64,000 bases of DNA from Vicia villosa (taxonomy: Eukaryota; Streptophyta; Magnoliopsida; Fabales; Fabaceae), in NCBI RefSeq assembly GCF_029867415.1, contig NC_081184.1, forward strand, positions 108,113,692-108,177,691, written 5' to 3'. A model generated the notes under the pieces. It searched no databases. It was not told the origin of the DNA and saw nothing but the letters and a program-made list of their open reading frames with translations. This document shows, in pieces, positions 21,751 through 35,798 of the stretch (position 1 is the stretch's first letter; every line of letters begins with the position of its first letter). The position numbers were made by a program, and so were the translations under genes.

Positions 21751-22535
21751 GATGGATTCTTGAGAGGTTCGTAGATAGTTTCTGCTTGTTTGAGCGTTTG
21801 TTCTCGAGAGGATCATAAAGAGTTACTCTGTATGCCTGTGCGTTTGTTCATTTTGGTTGAATTAGGCATGAATGTGGTGCTTGGATCAGTTTTGAAGAAA
21901 TAAAACCATCTAAGCTAAAAATAAAATCAAAATGTGTTTCGGTTGGTTTGGATGGCTCAAATAACGGGCCTGTTTGTTTTGGCTTTTTTTAAAAATGATT
22001 TTTAGTGTTACAAAATTTTGTGAAAAAAAAAATTTACAAAGAAACTTTTGATAAAAGCTTCAAATGAAAATTTTGTTTGAATAATTATTCTTAAAATGTG
22101 ATTTTAGGTATTTTATTTATTTATGGAGAAAAAATTTGGATATCAAAATTTCAAAAAATCACTTAATTTTGAAGTTATGTCAAATAGATTTTCATAAAAA
22201 TTATTTTTGAAATACAACTTTTTGAAAAAATTGCGATTTTGACTAAGTTTTGGTGTTCATTACTCTAGGTTTATGTTTTAGGATGTCAAAATTAGTGTTT
22301 CATTTTAAAAAAACGAATATAAAAAAACTTGTAATATTTTGAAAAACGGTTTTGGAAAATCTATTTTAAAAAATACAAAGAAAAAATCTATTTTTTTAAA
22401 GCTGAAACAAACTGGCCCAATATCATGTGATATAAAGAATATTGTATTGATACTTTATGGGTTGATGGATTCTTGAGAGATCGTAGATAGTTGCCATTTG
22501 CTTGGGCTTTTGTTCTTAAGAGGATCATAAATAGT
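21751..22535. repeat. Direct duplication of about 85 bp flanking a MITE
   Basis: The segments at about 21744-21826 and 22454-22533 are copies: both contain ATGGGTTGATGGATTCTTGA, then TCGTAGATAGTT, then GAGGATCATAAA. They sit on either side of the MITE at 21966-22418, so the gene end and the MITE lie in a locally duplicated piece. Confidence 0.75.
21966..22418. mobile_element. MITE with GGGCCTGTTTG-type ends
   Basis: It starts GGGCCTGTTTGTTTTGGC and ends GCTGAAACAAACTGGCCC, an imperfect terminal inverted repeat. This terminus is common in plant Tourist- or hAT-type MITEs. The interior is poly-A/T-rich with repeated TTTTTGAAA words. I could not find a clean target duplication, so the superfamily is left open. 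Confidence 0.65.
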
Positions 22536-23131
22536 TTGTTTGCTTGGCGTTTTAGGTGAACCTGATGACTCCCATAAAAGATAATCTAAACCAATCTAAT
22601 TTAATTAAATGTAGTTTAATTTGAATTAGTTTTTGACTTTTTAAATTACAATTGTATCGTCAGTGCCTTAGTTGTAAACTTACACTTCAATCTTGGGTAC
22701 TTAGTTTGAGACTTGACAACAACAAAAAATTACAATTGTATTCTTACAACTCTATAAAAAATAGTACTCCCATGATATTATCAAAAATAGTACTCCTATG
22801 ATATTATCAAATTATTTTTATTGTATTTTGGTGTATTCTAATTATCATTAATGTTTGATGAAAATGAATAAATCAAGATTGATGAAAACTGATTATTTTT
22901 TAAACACATGAAATGGTTAAAATTAAATTGAATAGTATAAATATCATTAAATAATTCAAAATTAACTAGGAAATAATTGATAAAAAATATTAAAATTTAG
23001 GTTAAATTACAATTTAATCTTTTTATTTTAGTCAATTTACAAAATCAATCATCTATTTTATAAACAGTTTTCTTCTACACTATGTTGCAAAAAAAAAAAG
23101 TCTAATGATTTGGATGTAGAACAATCCATGT
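22536..23131. other. Non-coding, MITE fragment only
   Basis: At 22996-23060 GGTTAAATTACAATTT followed by TTTATTTTAGTC looks like one decayed end of the MITE family seen intact at 17158-17484. Nothing else was recognised. Confidence 0.45.
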
Positions 23132-25189
23132 TGTAACACCCTTCTAAACCCCGCGGTAATTATATAAAAATTCAGAGTAAAACATAAAAACAAGGGTGCC
23201 ACAATTCAATTTAAACCAATTTATCCATAAGTCATTTGTCATGCTACACTTAGAAACAAATCATCACATTATCATAATCATGTTTCTACACATCAGAATA
23301 TTCATCATACAGACAAGCATAACATCATCTATGCGATATCCCACAAATTTAATACAATAACAACAGAATAGAGTATCCTCATAGACTCTAGACTAGCGTT
23401 CCCCAGTGTTACAATATCAGAGCATGACACCGATACTATACTAAACGCACTGACTCATGGGCTAATCCTCACCAAGTCGTAAAAGTCGTTATCCTCAATC
23501 TGAAAATGACAACATGTAAGAGTGAGTCTCATCGCAATTAACAAATATTATTGCATCGTACATAATAACACATCATATTTATATTATTCACCCAATTGTA
23601 TCACATTCAGACAATTCAACAACACACAACCAACACATCATCAATTCATAACACTGAAACACATTCAATCATGTTATGAAATCATGGATATGAATGAACT
23701 GACACTATGCATGTGGAACCAACATCTTCAATGGGAATAACTCACCGACCGATCCAACATTATCAAGATACGCCCTGCCAGCACAAACTCCACACAATGG
23801 GAATTATGCCCTTCACTGAATCCACAACATCATCTGGATTCAGTCCTCAACATATGATTATGAATGAATGCAAACATATACAACATACTTATAACATCGT
23901 CGATCCGATGAACATCATCGTCTCATCTCTTACCATCATCATCATCATTATCAAGCATGTATATGTATCAGCATCATTCATCACAAATAAATCATCATCA
24001 CCATCATTACAGAACATACATGTATTTACACCAATCATCATCATAATCAATAATAAGATTATACATGTATTCACATCATTCAACACATCTCATATTGTCA
24101 TATCTCATCATATATGTCAACAATATATCATCCATCAAACAAACAAAATATTCACATCATATTCATATCATCACATGAAATATCTCATAAGCTCCATCAC
24201 ACAATCAAACAAATCATCATATGAATCCGGTTTAAAACATAGCATGTATTGTCACATCTCATCACATATATGTACAATACATCATTCATCAAGCAATAAA
24301 ATCATGATTCAAAATTAATTAAATTTACACCTCATTTCATCATTTAAACACATAAGTTATCTCATAAGGTTTATCATGCTCGAAACGGCACTAAAAACGG
24401 ACATACGGTTTGAAAGTTATGGCCTTCGAAAAATTTGTTAAATTAAAAAATTTAAATGTTGTGAGTCGACGCACAAGTTCCATAGGTCGGCGCATAGAAT
24501 TTTCTATCCCCCTCGGGTTTGCTCAAGTAGACCCATGAGTCGACTCATGCTGGTCTTTTGGGAACCTATAGGTCAACACATGAGTTTCATAGGTCGACGC
24601 ACGCTGCGTTTACACAGAATTTTTCTGCGATTTTGACATCTTTCGTCTCCCAATCTAATCGCACCATAACAGATATCATCAAATAACATAACATACTACA
24701 ATTATAACACATTTTAGAGGTCATCTAACACTAAAACCATTCATCAACTCATCAATTTCATCAATTCAACAAAAACAACCTAAATCTCCCAAAACCCCAA
24801 AACCTAAACATACAATCCAATTGATCTAAATAATATGCCTAATCAGCATTATCACATAAGATACGATAAGAGAAGTTAATCGGAGAGTCCCCCCTTACCT
24901 TAGCAAAAGATCTTGATTAGCCCTCTTCTTCTTCTGTTCCTCTTTCACGTATCAGCTCTTCTACTCTTCTGCTCCTCTTTCACATCTATTTTTCTTTTTC
25001 CCTCAATTCCTTATTTTTATGAAAATAGATTTTAATTTAGTAAAAGGCCTACTCTTTACTAACATCACACTTGGCCCAATAGCTCTATTTCTCAATTTAA
25101 TCCAATTAAATCCAATTAAATGCCAAATAATCCAAATAATTAATTTAAATTCTAATTAAATTAATAAATAGAAAATATAGGGCGTTACA
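23132..25189 (+). mobile_element. Solo LTR (chromovirus-like Ty3/gypsy)
   Basis: CATGT flanks both sides (23127-23131 and 25190-25194), an exact 5-bp target duplication. The segment begins TGTAACACCC and ends GGGCGTTACA, so it has TG...CA ends with a TGTAAC inverted terminus. It is 2,058 bp without coding domains, hence a solo LTR. TGTAACACCC is a common start of Tekay/Del-type chromovirus LTRs; orientation is set on that basis only. It has a long ATCATC/CATCAT-rich part (23840-24310, with non-coding open frames on both strands) and a palindromic word array at 24462-24615. Confidence 0.87.
24462..24615. repeat. GTCGAC palindromic word array inside the solo LTR
   Basis: CATGAGTCGACTCATG (24534-24549) is a perfect 16-bp palindrome. 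Variants GAGTCGACGCACAAG, AGGTCGGCGCATAG, AGGTCAACACATGAG and AGGTCGACGCACG surround it at roughly 30-60 base steps. Confidence 0.8.
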
Positions 25190-25194
25190 CATGT

Positions 25195-25770
25195 GGATTG
25201 ATGAATGACTTGTCATTAGTTATAAAATAATAACAAATTAAAAAATAAGTTTAAAAAAATAATTAAGAATCTTAAATTTCATATGTGAAACTCACTCAAT
25301 TCTTTTTCCAAACATTTTCATTCTTGTTCAACCTTTCTTCTTCTTCTTTTATGACAACCTTATTCTGTAACTATCGTCGACTTTTTCCACCTTGTATCAA
25401 CTTCGAACTCACCTTCTCTTCATCATCAATTTATCGGGCCTGCCTAATCAAGGATAAAATTCGAACTAACACCAAACCAAAAACAAAACCACCAACACCA
25501 AAACAAGAACAACATAAACCAATCCAGAACAAAATGAAAGAAGTAGAAGGAAATGAATTGGATAACTTTGATGACTTTAGTATAAAGAGAAGATACATGT
25601 GATTAAAATAAAATTATTTTGATAAGAGATAATGTTTGATTTAGAGAGATAGAAACAAAATCACTGAATACAAAGTCATCCAAACTTTTGTCTTATATGT
25701 GTCCGCCTTTGTGACTAAACTTTTCCTTTACAATTAAATTAAAATTAGATCAAAGTGACAAACGAGCATG
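25195..25770. other. Non-coding, no gene supported
   Basis: An open frame at 25285-25602 on the + strand has no recognisable domain and low-complexity KPKTKPPTPKQ sequence. I do not call it a gene. Confidence 0.4.
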
Positions 25771-25779
25771 TATGTCTCG

Positions 25780-26150
25780 TTTAAGTTCCGTTTAAGTTCG
25801 CCCTGTAAAAATTAAAAAGAAAATATATAACGGAATAGAGCATGCTTTGTTGAAAGTGTGGGTCTAAAATTTTGTTCTGTTTCGCAAAAGAATGAGTGTG
25901 GAATGGGACAGATCCGCGGACATTGCACTTTTTAAGATTAAAAATTGCAAATTTTCATATTAATGTCAATGCCAAAACCCACAAAAGTCTGCAAAAAAAT
26001 TGTACAAGACAGAACAAACATATTAGAGATGTTGGCCTAAAACTTTGACCCTTCCACAAAAAATTGCAGCCAAAACGGAATAAACATATTAGAGATGTAT
26101 GCTTAAAACTTTGATCCCAGCAAAAAGTGCATGCAAAACGTACATGCTCG
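25780..26150. mobile_element. Decayed hAT-like repeat related to 50838-51118
   Basis: It shares phrases with the GC-rich copy at 50838-51118: TCCGCGGACATTGCACTTTT here versus TCCGCAGACATTGAACTTTT there, and GGGTCTAAAA in both. This copy has drifted towards AT. Two near-identical stretches with CATATTAGAGATGT lie at about 26015-26060 and 26080-26125. Borders are uncertain. Confidence 0.5.
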
Positions 26151-26214
26151 ACAGATCATACCCGTTTTACCACCCTATACTATTTTACCTTCCAACTTTT
26201 GCTTCTCTTTCCTT

Positions 26215-26368
26215 GCAATATCATATCTTTTCTTTCTTTTGTTTCATTATTTATATTCATTCAAACAAGAACTATCGGAGGAATTGTTTCCTTTTCCTAT
26301 TTGTTTCCTCTAATGCAATTTCATATCTTTTCTTTCTTTTGTTTCCTTATTTATATCCCATTCATTTG
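26215..26368. repeat. Direct duplication, about 55 bp, spaced 98 bp
   Basis: TCATATCTTTTCTTTCTTTT followed by GTTTC and TTATTTATA occurs at 26221 and again at 26319. The sequence is pyrimidine-rich and non-coding; the open frames across it are a by-product. Confidence 0.7.
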
Positions 26369-26479
26369 AGGCTTCTTCGATTGTTTTTCTATTTCATTTT
26401 ATCTATTCATATGTGATAAACAAGAATTATTGGAGAAATACTACATAAGGGATGAATAAGAAACAAGATAATTTTTTAA

Positions 26480-29400
26480 TGGATTTTTATAGTGTACCAC
26501 ATCTCTGAAAAACCCTAAATTGTCCTTTAGAGATGTATCTCCAAACGAGCCACAAGGAATTTTAGAAAAATTAGTTCGAATATGCATATCCGAAAACACC
26601 CAAATACGTTTTGGATACGCATATCTGAAAACATTGCTGGACAAAATGGTTGACATAAACATAATTGTTTTTTACTTTTTTTGAAAAGAATCAATGTCGG
26701 TTTGATCCGTAATTTGGTTAAACTGTTAATAAACACACAAACAGAAAACAATAAAACAAACACAATGAAGGTAGGTAGTATTGTTTTGATATAGTGAAAA
26801 ATAATACAAATATTGTCCAGAAAGTACGAAATGTAAAATTAATGCGTCGACAACTGTGTATGCCTTATCCTAACCCCCTGACCCCTCATTTGCATCTTGT
26901 ATCCCGCAACACTCGAAGCCTCGTTAACCATCCTTTCTAAAATGGCCACCGCTTCAGGACCGCCTCTCTCAATCACTCCTAAGTTCAAAGCTTCTTGTCC
27001 AAGAAACTGTATACGCTAACAAATCGACAAGACATCAATGGCATGGTCATCCTGGGTATGCTGATTCTCTAATATCTCCTCATGAGCTGACCTAGATGGA
27101 CGACCATGATCGTCTTGTGTCATGAAAGGGTGTGACACTCTGTAGAACCATGTCACGTATCCCTCCGCACAATGCCAACAACTTGATGTTAGCATCATCT
27201 GATACTCCTCTGGTACCATAAAACGCTCCCAATTCTGAAAGATGTCATCGAGATTCTAACGGATAATTGTGTTAGGAACAGCCTGAAAGGGAGATTTGGG
27301 GATGATCTGCACATAGCCGAAATGTCACATGCATCGCTCAAGAAGATACCTGACCATAATGTTACTCCCACATGCCAGTCACCCTAAGTATAATGAGATG
27401 GGGTCGAAGGGGGTCATCTCCATGTGATCCTCGTAAGGAATCCACTTGATGCCATCGTGAAAATTCCAACCAAGATACACCTAGAATGGCAACACAACAT
27501 TATTCCCTCTTTGTAAGAGGTACATGGAAGCCCGCGGTAGCTTTTCGCGATAGTCCTCATCAAAGTAGAAACCATGAATGCGTTGGAAGTGGAAAATGAT
27601 TCATCCCTGACAAACAAATAAGATCTATGTAAGAACAAAATATTAAAACTAAATTAAAATTAATAGTTGGAATGAAGAGTACCGTCAGTAGTGTGCAAGA
27701 GCCCGTCAACTGCCTTGTCCTCTAGTTAGAAGCTTTATTCAACTTTTGGTATATGTATACCAAACAACCGGCCCCTTAGTTTCACTCGCTAACTGAATTC
27801 AAATCAAAGAAGTCTTGGAGGTATGCAACATCCACGTAGGTTGCACTTTTGTCCACAAAAATGGATGTGCCAACCAAGAAGATGAAGTAACACCGTAAAG
27901 CACAAGCACGGTGGTACTGAATAAAAAAATCATTGTCCTGGCTTGCGGATGCTTCTGCCGCATTCGGGTGCTCTTCATATAATGCCGCCAGGAAGTAGAA
28001 CTTGACATGAGCTCCATTAGTTGATGCATACTGGTTAAAAGCGTGTTCTAGTTGAGCTCTCGGATATTCGACCATCCATTCAATCGCATTGTTACGACTG
28101 ATTTGAGAGTGGTTAAGTAACCTCCCTTTAATAGGAAGGTGTAGCATGCATGCGACGTCATTTAATGACATCGTCATTTCCCTAACATGAAGGTGGAAAG
28201 ATGAGGTTTCCTTGTGTCATCTCTCGCAAAATGCCCCCTGCATGGCGTGGTTGATAGTCTCATAACCGGAACAACATAGTCTGACAAGTTCGGAGCCAAG
28301 GACGGCCTCCCTGAACCAATCTTTCCGAGACTGAACAAGATCAAATATTTTCCGCGTGTGATTCACGGACTTTAGGACTGGCCTTTCCTGTAAAAATAAA
28401 AATTAATATCAATGTTAGTCGTTAACATATTTGTGTGTGAAACATTGGATGAAAAATTGTAAAAAAAAAAAAATACTTCTTCTGCCCAAATATGTGGAGG
28501 GGCATGAATGTCCTAATATATCAAAAGGGAGATGTCATAGGGCCTCCGGGGTACTCCTAGACAGACCTTTCGGCAGCCTGCCTCGTTGTTGCACGTAGCT
28601 ATGCAACATGCGTATCAGGAGCAGCATGCGTATTAGGAGCAGCATGTGCTTGAACATGTTCATCCTCAGGTTCTTGCTCATTATCCCCGTGATCCCGAGA
28701 CGAGGACGCATCAGCCAGACGACTCCTCGAGGCCCTTCTAGACTGCTCAGCTCTCTCACGCCGAGCAGATGCTGTCGGGCTTGACCTGCCATGTCTCAAT
28801 CTAACGTTCTCAGCCATATTCTTGAAAAAATAGCATTAATTAAAAAACACTCGGGTAATGAAACAAATATGAAAGAAAAAAACTCAGACAACATTTCGGA
28901 TTGGCATGTCCGAAAACTCCTCAAAGGGGATTTCAGATATGCACATCCGAACACGCCTACGAACAGTCATGGATGAACATGTGCGTGTTCTTGCCCTTAA
29001 TGCCCCCATAGAGTTTAAATAAAGATCCAAACAACCACATTTTCCAAATTAAACTTCTATCTAATGATTTTAAATGATAATAAACTACATATTACATACA
29101 TGCAATGTACAACAAATGATTCGAAAAAACTTACTCAAAATCGGAGCTTTTAAAAACTTGTTGAAATGGGTAGAAGAAACACTTGCTTTGGTAACACTTA
29201 TTCTGTCTAAGTATCGAAAAAGCTCGCTTCAGTAACTTGCTCAAATTAAAGGATTCAGAGATTTTATGAATGGAATAGAGAGAGTTCAAAGAACATGAAG
29301 TATGAGGGGTTTTGTCCGCCCTAAATATATACTTCAAACCGGTTCGGATATGCATATTCCAAAACCCCCTTCTAAATATATACTTCAAACCGGTTTGAAT

Positions 29401-29540
29401 ATGCATATCCCAAAACCCCTTGAACTTAAATTATGGAATTGACTCAGAGATGCATACGTGAAACTCTCTTAATTTTGAAAAGAAAAAAAAAATTGTTTCT
29501 GAAATTCATATAAGTAAACCTCTCAAAAAAAAATATGTGA
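26480..29540 (-). mobile_element. Putative Mutator-like element carrying a PMD gene (element A)
   Basis: A PMD-type pseudogene (26839-28817) is flanked on both sides by palindromic words of the form GGATATGCATATCC: near 26573-26635 on the left, and at 28890-28955, 29338-29360 and 29390-29415 on the right. Both outer parts share phrases in inverted orientation (ACCACATC; GAGATG(T/C)AT(A/C) with CTC nearby). This is the arrangement expected of a transposable element, but no precise ends or target duplication could be fixed, and no transposase is present. Related word arrays occur at 63410-63540. Confidence 0.45.
26839..28817 (-). pseudogene. Plant mobile domain (PMD, MAIN-like) gene, decayed
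   Basis: The ATG at 28815-28817 opens an Arg/Ser-rich N-terminus (MAENVRLRHGRSSPTASARR). The frame passes VPRRPYDISLLIY, then an A-rich intron (about 28395-28475) to ERPVLKSVNHTRKI. The diagnostic PMD block is at 28090-28230: ETSSFHL, EMTMSLNDVACMLHLPIKGR. It continues with AFNQYASTNGAHVKFYFLAA and ends with GYKMQMRGQGVRIRHTQ and TAA at 26839-26841. A TGA within the CER..HKE block near 28220, a stop at about 27782 and later frame changes break it. PMD proteins include host MAIN/MAIL factors and many transposon-borne copies; flanking palindromes suggest the latter. Parts such as RVSHPFM (27.1 kb) are still readable. Confidence 0.75.
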
Positions 29541-30269
29541 TGTGGTAAATTCAAAATACATATTCAAATTTGGGGAGTATTTTGAAAATTTCGCTAAAAA
29601 CCTCTAAAAGAAGGCATAGGGTGCTCTAAGTAATTCTCAAGAAACAATGGCAAATAATGCAACAACTTTGGGAGAAACTCATCAAATTTAAGTTTTTTTT
29701 TTCATTTGAGAAAGAGATAGAGGGGAGAGTAATTTGTTTTTTTCTTTAATCTGCTTCTTAAGAAGGATGAAGAAGATTGAAAGAGAATGAATGAAACATT
29801 GTTTTTCCTTCTAAAATTAGAGATCAAAATTATAATTTAATCTAAATTTTCTATATGCAATTTGGTTCAATTTTTAATATAAAAAAAATCAGTCAAACCA
29901 GATTTTAGAAAAACACATAAATATGAGCTTAATAATATTATTTTGAATCAAGTTGAAATAAGACAATTTCGAAATATGTATATCAACTCACAACTACACG
30001 CCATAGATAAGCACGTTTATACATTGAAATAACAGGTATGTCCCAATCCCAACCAAACAGATGTATGTAGTTAGTTAGACATTCATTCACCACAATCACA
30101 TTCAGTTTTTAGATTCAATATAAGTCCAAAACTACTTATCAAGCACAGAATTAATAAATAATGACACAATGAAATCGTTAAAACCACAAGTCAGCATCAT
30201 GATTATCATACAAGTAATTTCTTCTTCAATAATCTTCCCACCACCAACTAACTTGTAAAATGTATATCT
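29541..30269. other. Non-coding flank and 3' UTR of the RABE gene
   Basis: No element ends were recognised. The part near 30000-30269 is the likely 3' UTR of the downstream-oriented RABE gene on the minus strand. Confidence 0.4.
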
Positions 30270-32783
<2,514 letters not shown>

Positions 32784-33412
32784 GAAAACGAAAGAATGTA
32801 ACGAAAATGGTGTTGTTTTTTTCTGTATGAAAAAAATTGAAAGATGGTGTGAGAGAGAGAAGTGGGAGAGAGAAGTGGATCTCCTCCAAAGTTCAAGAGT
32901 AAAGGAACATGGAGATTTTAGAGAGAAAATAACGGTGCTTAGTTTTTGGAAAAATAAAAATAAAAAATAAATAAAAAAATAATAATTAGGATTGACGAGA
33001 AGAGAAGAAAAGACAGAGGTGATTATAACCTTGTATTGTACTATGAAGCTGTCTCTCCTATAATTGTGCTGTGTGTAGGTCTTCTTCACTCTCGCTCTTG
33101 TTTCTCTCTCTAACTTTATTGTTGCTTTGTGAATATGTGCAAGGTCATGCCAGCAATTGTTCTCCCTATGCAGCCAGATACAGACTTGCAAACAAGAATT
33201 TGATCGTTTCTCATTTATTAGCAAGTGCTATAAATGAATACCTTATACACTTTCTTTTTACTACTTGTATGTCACAAAAATTTAGAAAAAGTCGTATAAA
33301 ATAAAATAATAAAAAAGATAATACCATGTTCTTATTATATATCTGTAATATAAAAAAATTGTTGTTTTGGATAATTCAAATATTGCCTTTTAGTTTTTAT
33401 TTGACACATCAT
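32784..33412 (-). promoter_or_regulatory. 5' UTR and promoter region of the RABE gene
   Basis: CT-rich leader sequence (on the minus strand) with TCTCTCTC stretches lies at 32830-32960, upstream of the ATG. No unambiguous TATA box was picked. The distal part (33240-33412) is AT-rich and borders the next transposon. Confidence 0.45.
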
Positions 33413-33527
33413 TAAATTTGGGGGAAATTTTAGAATAGTCATGTTTAAAATAAAAAATACCAAAAGAATCAGGATTTTTGATAAAAAATTATTTGGATAA
33501 CCAGGTTTGGGGGGAGTCCTACACATA

Positions 33528-33670
33528 GGAGCCACCCCATGGCGTCATAGTTGAAAAATTGTATGAATGTGCCACTCCAGGTGGCGCTAATGTGGAAGGC
33601 AAAATTAGGGTTTCTCCTTTGTGGCGCCTATGTACATATTTTTTACATAAGAGCCATATGGGGTGGCTCC
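33528..33670. repeat. Inverted words in the left end of element B
   Basis: GGAGCCACCCCAT (33528-33540) and its exact inverse ATGGGGTGGCTCC (33658-33670) bracket further variants (GCCACTCCAGGTGGCGC). The same word recurs in the right end (about 35581-35695). Confidence 0.75.
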
Positions 33671-33758
33671 AATGTGTTAGGGTATTTTTTATAAATATAC
33701 CCCAAATTCCCCTTCATTTTCCACCGTTTTTTCACATTCTCTTTGATTTTTTTTCGTC

Positions 33759-34061
33759 ATGGCGGATTTGCCTATTTTTAAGAGAGATGGTCATGTGTTT
33801 TACTCAGCTGTGAAACCTCTGATTAAAATGAAATTTTGGAACATTCATTCCATAGACCATCTGAAGAGGTCGTTGTTGTGCTGGTTAGACGGGGAGTACG
33901 AAGCTGGTGAAAGCATCAAACGAATCTAGAGGCAGAGAACGAGGATGTCAATTATCACGGGAAAAACCGAACATTGGTGGGTTGAAGTTAAGAACGATGT
34001 TGATGTCATGACCATGATGCATGACACAGATGACATCGTTTTGATGGTTATGATAGCGTGA
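33759..34061 (+). pseudogene. Short companion ORF of element B, unknown function
   Basis: ATG at 33759 gives a frame of 100 residues with one in-frame TAG at 33927-33929, ending at TGA 34059-34061. I do not recognise the family. It aligns clearly with the short ORF of element C (37512-37865): shared features include GHV(F/I)YS.VKP, FWNI, LKR.L, L.GEY..GE.IKRI, WW..VK.D.D and TDDIVL.V.I. It has no signal peptide or zinc-binding pattern; it is mixed alpha/beta-looking, with a conserved WW and an acidic TDD near the end. It is convergent with the transposase gene, which ends 138 bases downstream. The conservation between two diverged copies suggests it was a real gene. Confidence 0.65.
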
Positions 34062-34198
34062 AACTGTACTTGTTTTAATGTAGTTAATTTACATTTGTGT
34101 TGTTGTTGTTTAGAGTTGCGTTGTAACGCCAATATGTTTCAGGAATAAAGAAAGACTAGTTGATTTCATAAAAGACAGTACAAATACATGACATACAA

Positions 34199-35326
34199 TT
34201 ATTGGTTGGTGGAGGTTGCTCCACGATTAGGACAATTATTCTTATTGTGCCGACTTAACGGCAAATGCTACACTTTCTTACCATTTTTTCATGATCATCC
34301 ATTTCGGTTCTGATACGGGTGTTGTTGGGTCGACCCTTTTTCTTTCGCCGCATGTTTTCATTATGCCAAACTACCTCTCCTTCATACGCAGACCAGTAAT
34401 CCTCCTTTGCCATCACTGGAAATGCATTGTTGTATACTCCGAGCAAGGTGTCGGTCTTGTAAACGGGAAATAAGAGTGCTAAGACATCTCGGTGGGCATA
34501 TGAACATGCTACTATGACATGGGAGCAATGCATGCGAAAGGCTTGAAACTTTTTGCACTCGCACCACCCTTTTTCCAACAGAACCCTGTACTCTTGTCTC
34601 GGCAGGCCCTCATTATGGTCAATTGTTTCTTTGACACTGAAGGTGCGGTTGAATAGGTCGAAAGTTGTAACATGATGGTTGTTGGCTTTGGCTGATTGTT
34701 CTTTCATAAATTTCATGCAACTTTCGTTGAACGGTTGTCCCGATCTTGAAACTGCACTCCACCGCTCACCTCTTCTTGCGAAAGGCAAAGCCATCCTAAA
34801 GTAGGTTGATCTCACCAAGGTAGTAATTGGAAGGTGTATGATGCCCTTAAAAACACCGCTCATTGACTCCACAAGATTTGTAGTCATGTGCCCCCATTGT
34901 TGCTCATTATCGTAAGCCCTAGTCCATTTCTCTCTGTCTAGACTCTAGATTATCTATCCATTTGCCTGCATCCGGATTTGACAATATGATTTCACGTCGA
35001 TAATGTTGAAATGTTGGTTGAGTTAATGCATATCCAGCATTGACAAGAGTCTTCCGAAGAACCTTATCCTTAATCTCCCGCATGAAATTTTGCGCAATAT
35101 ATTGAATATAGTAGACATGCGTTGAAGGTGGTTCGTGCCAACCGTTTACTGGATTGTTGTACGCACTCTCGATGGAAGCATGCTTATCTGAAATCAAACA
35201 AAGCATGGGTTGGGGAGCAACATATGTCCGGAGATTTATGAGAAAGAAACTCCAACCCCCAGCAGTTTCACCTTCCACAAGAGCGAACACAACTAGAATC
35301 AAAGAGCACGTGGACAACGAGCGCAT
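34199..35326 (-). pseudogene. MuDR-type transposase of element B, C-terminal half with SWIM finger
   Basis: From 35326 it reads VFALVEGETAGGWSFFLINL, CLISDKHASIESAYN (second part of the MULE catalytic domain) and IAQNFMREIKDK. A frameshift near 34935 moves to the frame of MTTNLVESMSGVFKGI. The SWIM zinc finger is intact as CECKKFQAFRMHCSHVIVAC. The C-terminus is KCSICR followed by a broken zinc knuckle. The N-terminal MuDR region and the first catalytic aspartate block are missing because of the internal deletion near 35327. Transposases of this type cut and paste elements with long TIRs. Confidence 0.85.
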
Positions 35327-35426
35327 GGAGGGGCTATTCCAAGGCCCACCTACCCAAACACAACAAGAACCTCAAAGGGGTAAGGGTCGACAACTACCCC
35401 AGCGGAACTGGCGGTCGTTACAGTGA
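35327..35426 (+). pseudogene. 3' end of a PMD gene, fused to the transposase by deletion
   Basis: On the + strand the last codons read GPPTQTQQEPQRGKGRQLPQ and end in TGA at 35424-35426. The tail of the PMD gene in element C reads GPLTQTQEEPNRGG in the same place relative to the right TIR. This shows that element B once had the PMD gene too. Confidence 0.65.
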
Positions 35427-35798
35427 CCATAGGCATTAGAATATTTGTAATATTTTGTAAATAATTTATAATGCATCTTTTATCATTAATATATATTTCT
35501 GTATTTCTAATTATTTATTTAATACTTAATTTTATATAAAAAATAAACTTTAAAATTTTTTTAAAAAATACAAATGGGCATTGGCGCCACCCCACATGAC
35601 AGCCCATTTTGGGCTTGCACATTGGAACCATGGGGGTGGTGCATAAGTATAATTTTTTACTCTTAGGCGCCATGGGGTGACTCCTATGTGTAGGGCACCC
35701 CCCAAAACATGGTCACCTAGGTAATTATTTCCAAAATATAATTTTTTTTGTAATTTTTTTTAAACATGATTATTTAAATTTATTTTTTAAATTTGGGG

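Larger units (their letters stand above)
33424..35787. mobile_element. Mutator-like element B, internal-deletion derivative of element C type
   Basis: TAAATTTGGGG flanks both sides (33413-33423 and 35788-35798), an 11-bp direct repeat in the range of Mutator target duplications. Inside are imperfect long inverted ends: both read inward through TCATGTTTAAAA, GGATAACC/GGTGACC, TTTGGGGGG, CCTACACATAGGAG and CACCCCATGGCG. Contents are a short + strand ORF (33759-34061), the C-terminal half of a MuDR transposase on the minus strand (34199-35326), and only the last codons of a PMD gene on the + strand (35327-35426). The order is the same as in element C. The TIRs have diverged by more than their flanking repeat, so the exact outer base is uncertain by a few positions. 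Confidence 0.75.

Noticed and set aside
23707..24318. 203-residue open frame
   Set aside because: It lies fully inside the solo LTR and is made of ATCATC/CACATC simple sequence; the opposite strand is open too, as expected of such sequence.
25285..25602. 105-residue + strand ORF
   Set aside because: No domain, low complexity, no splice or conservation evidence.
26099..26416. Hydrophobic ORFs rich in Phe and Leu
   Set aside because: Caused by pyrimidine-rich duplicated sequence (26215-26368), open in three frames.
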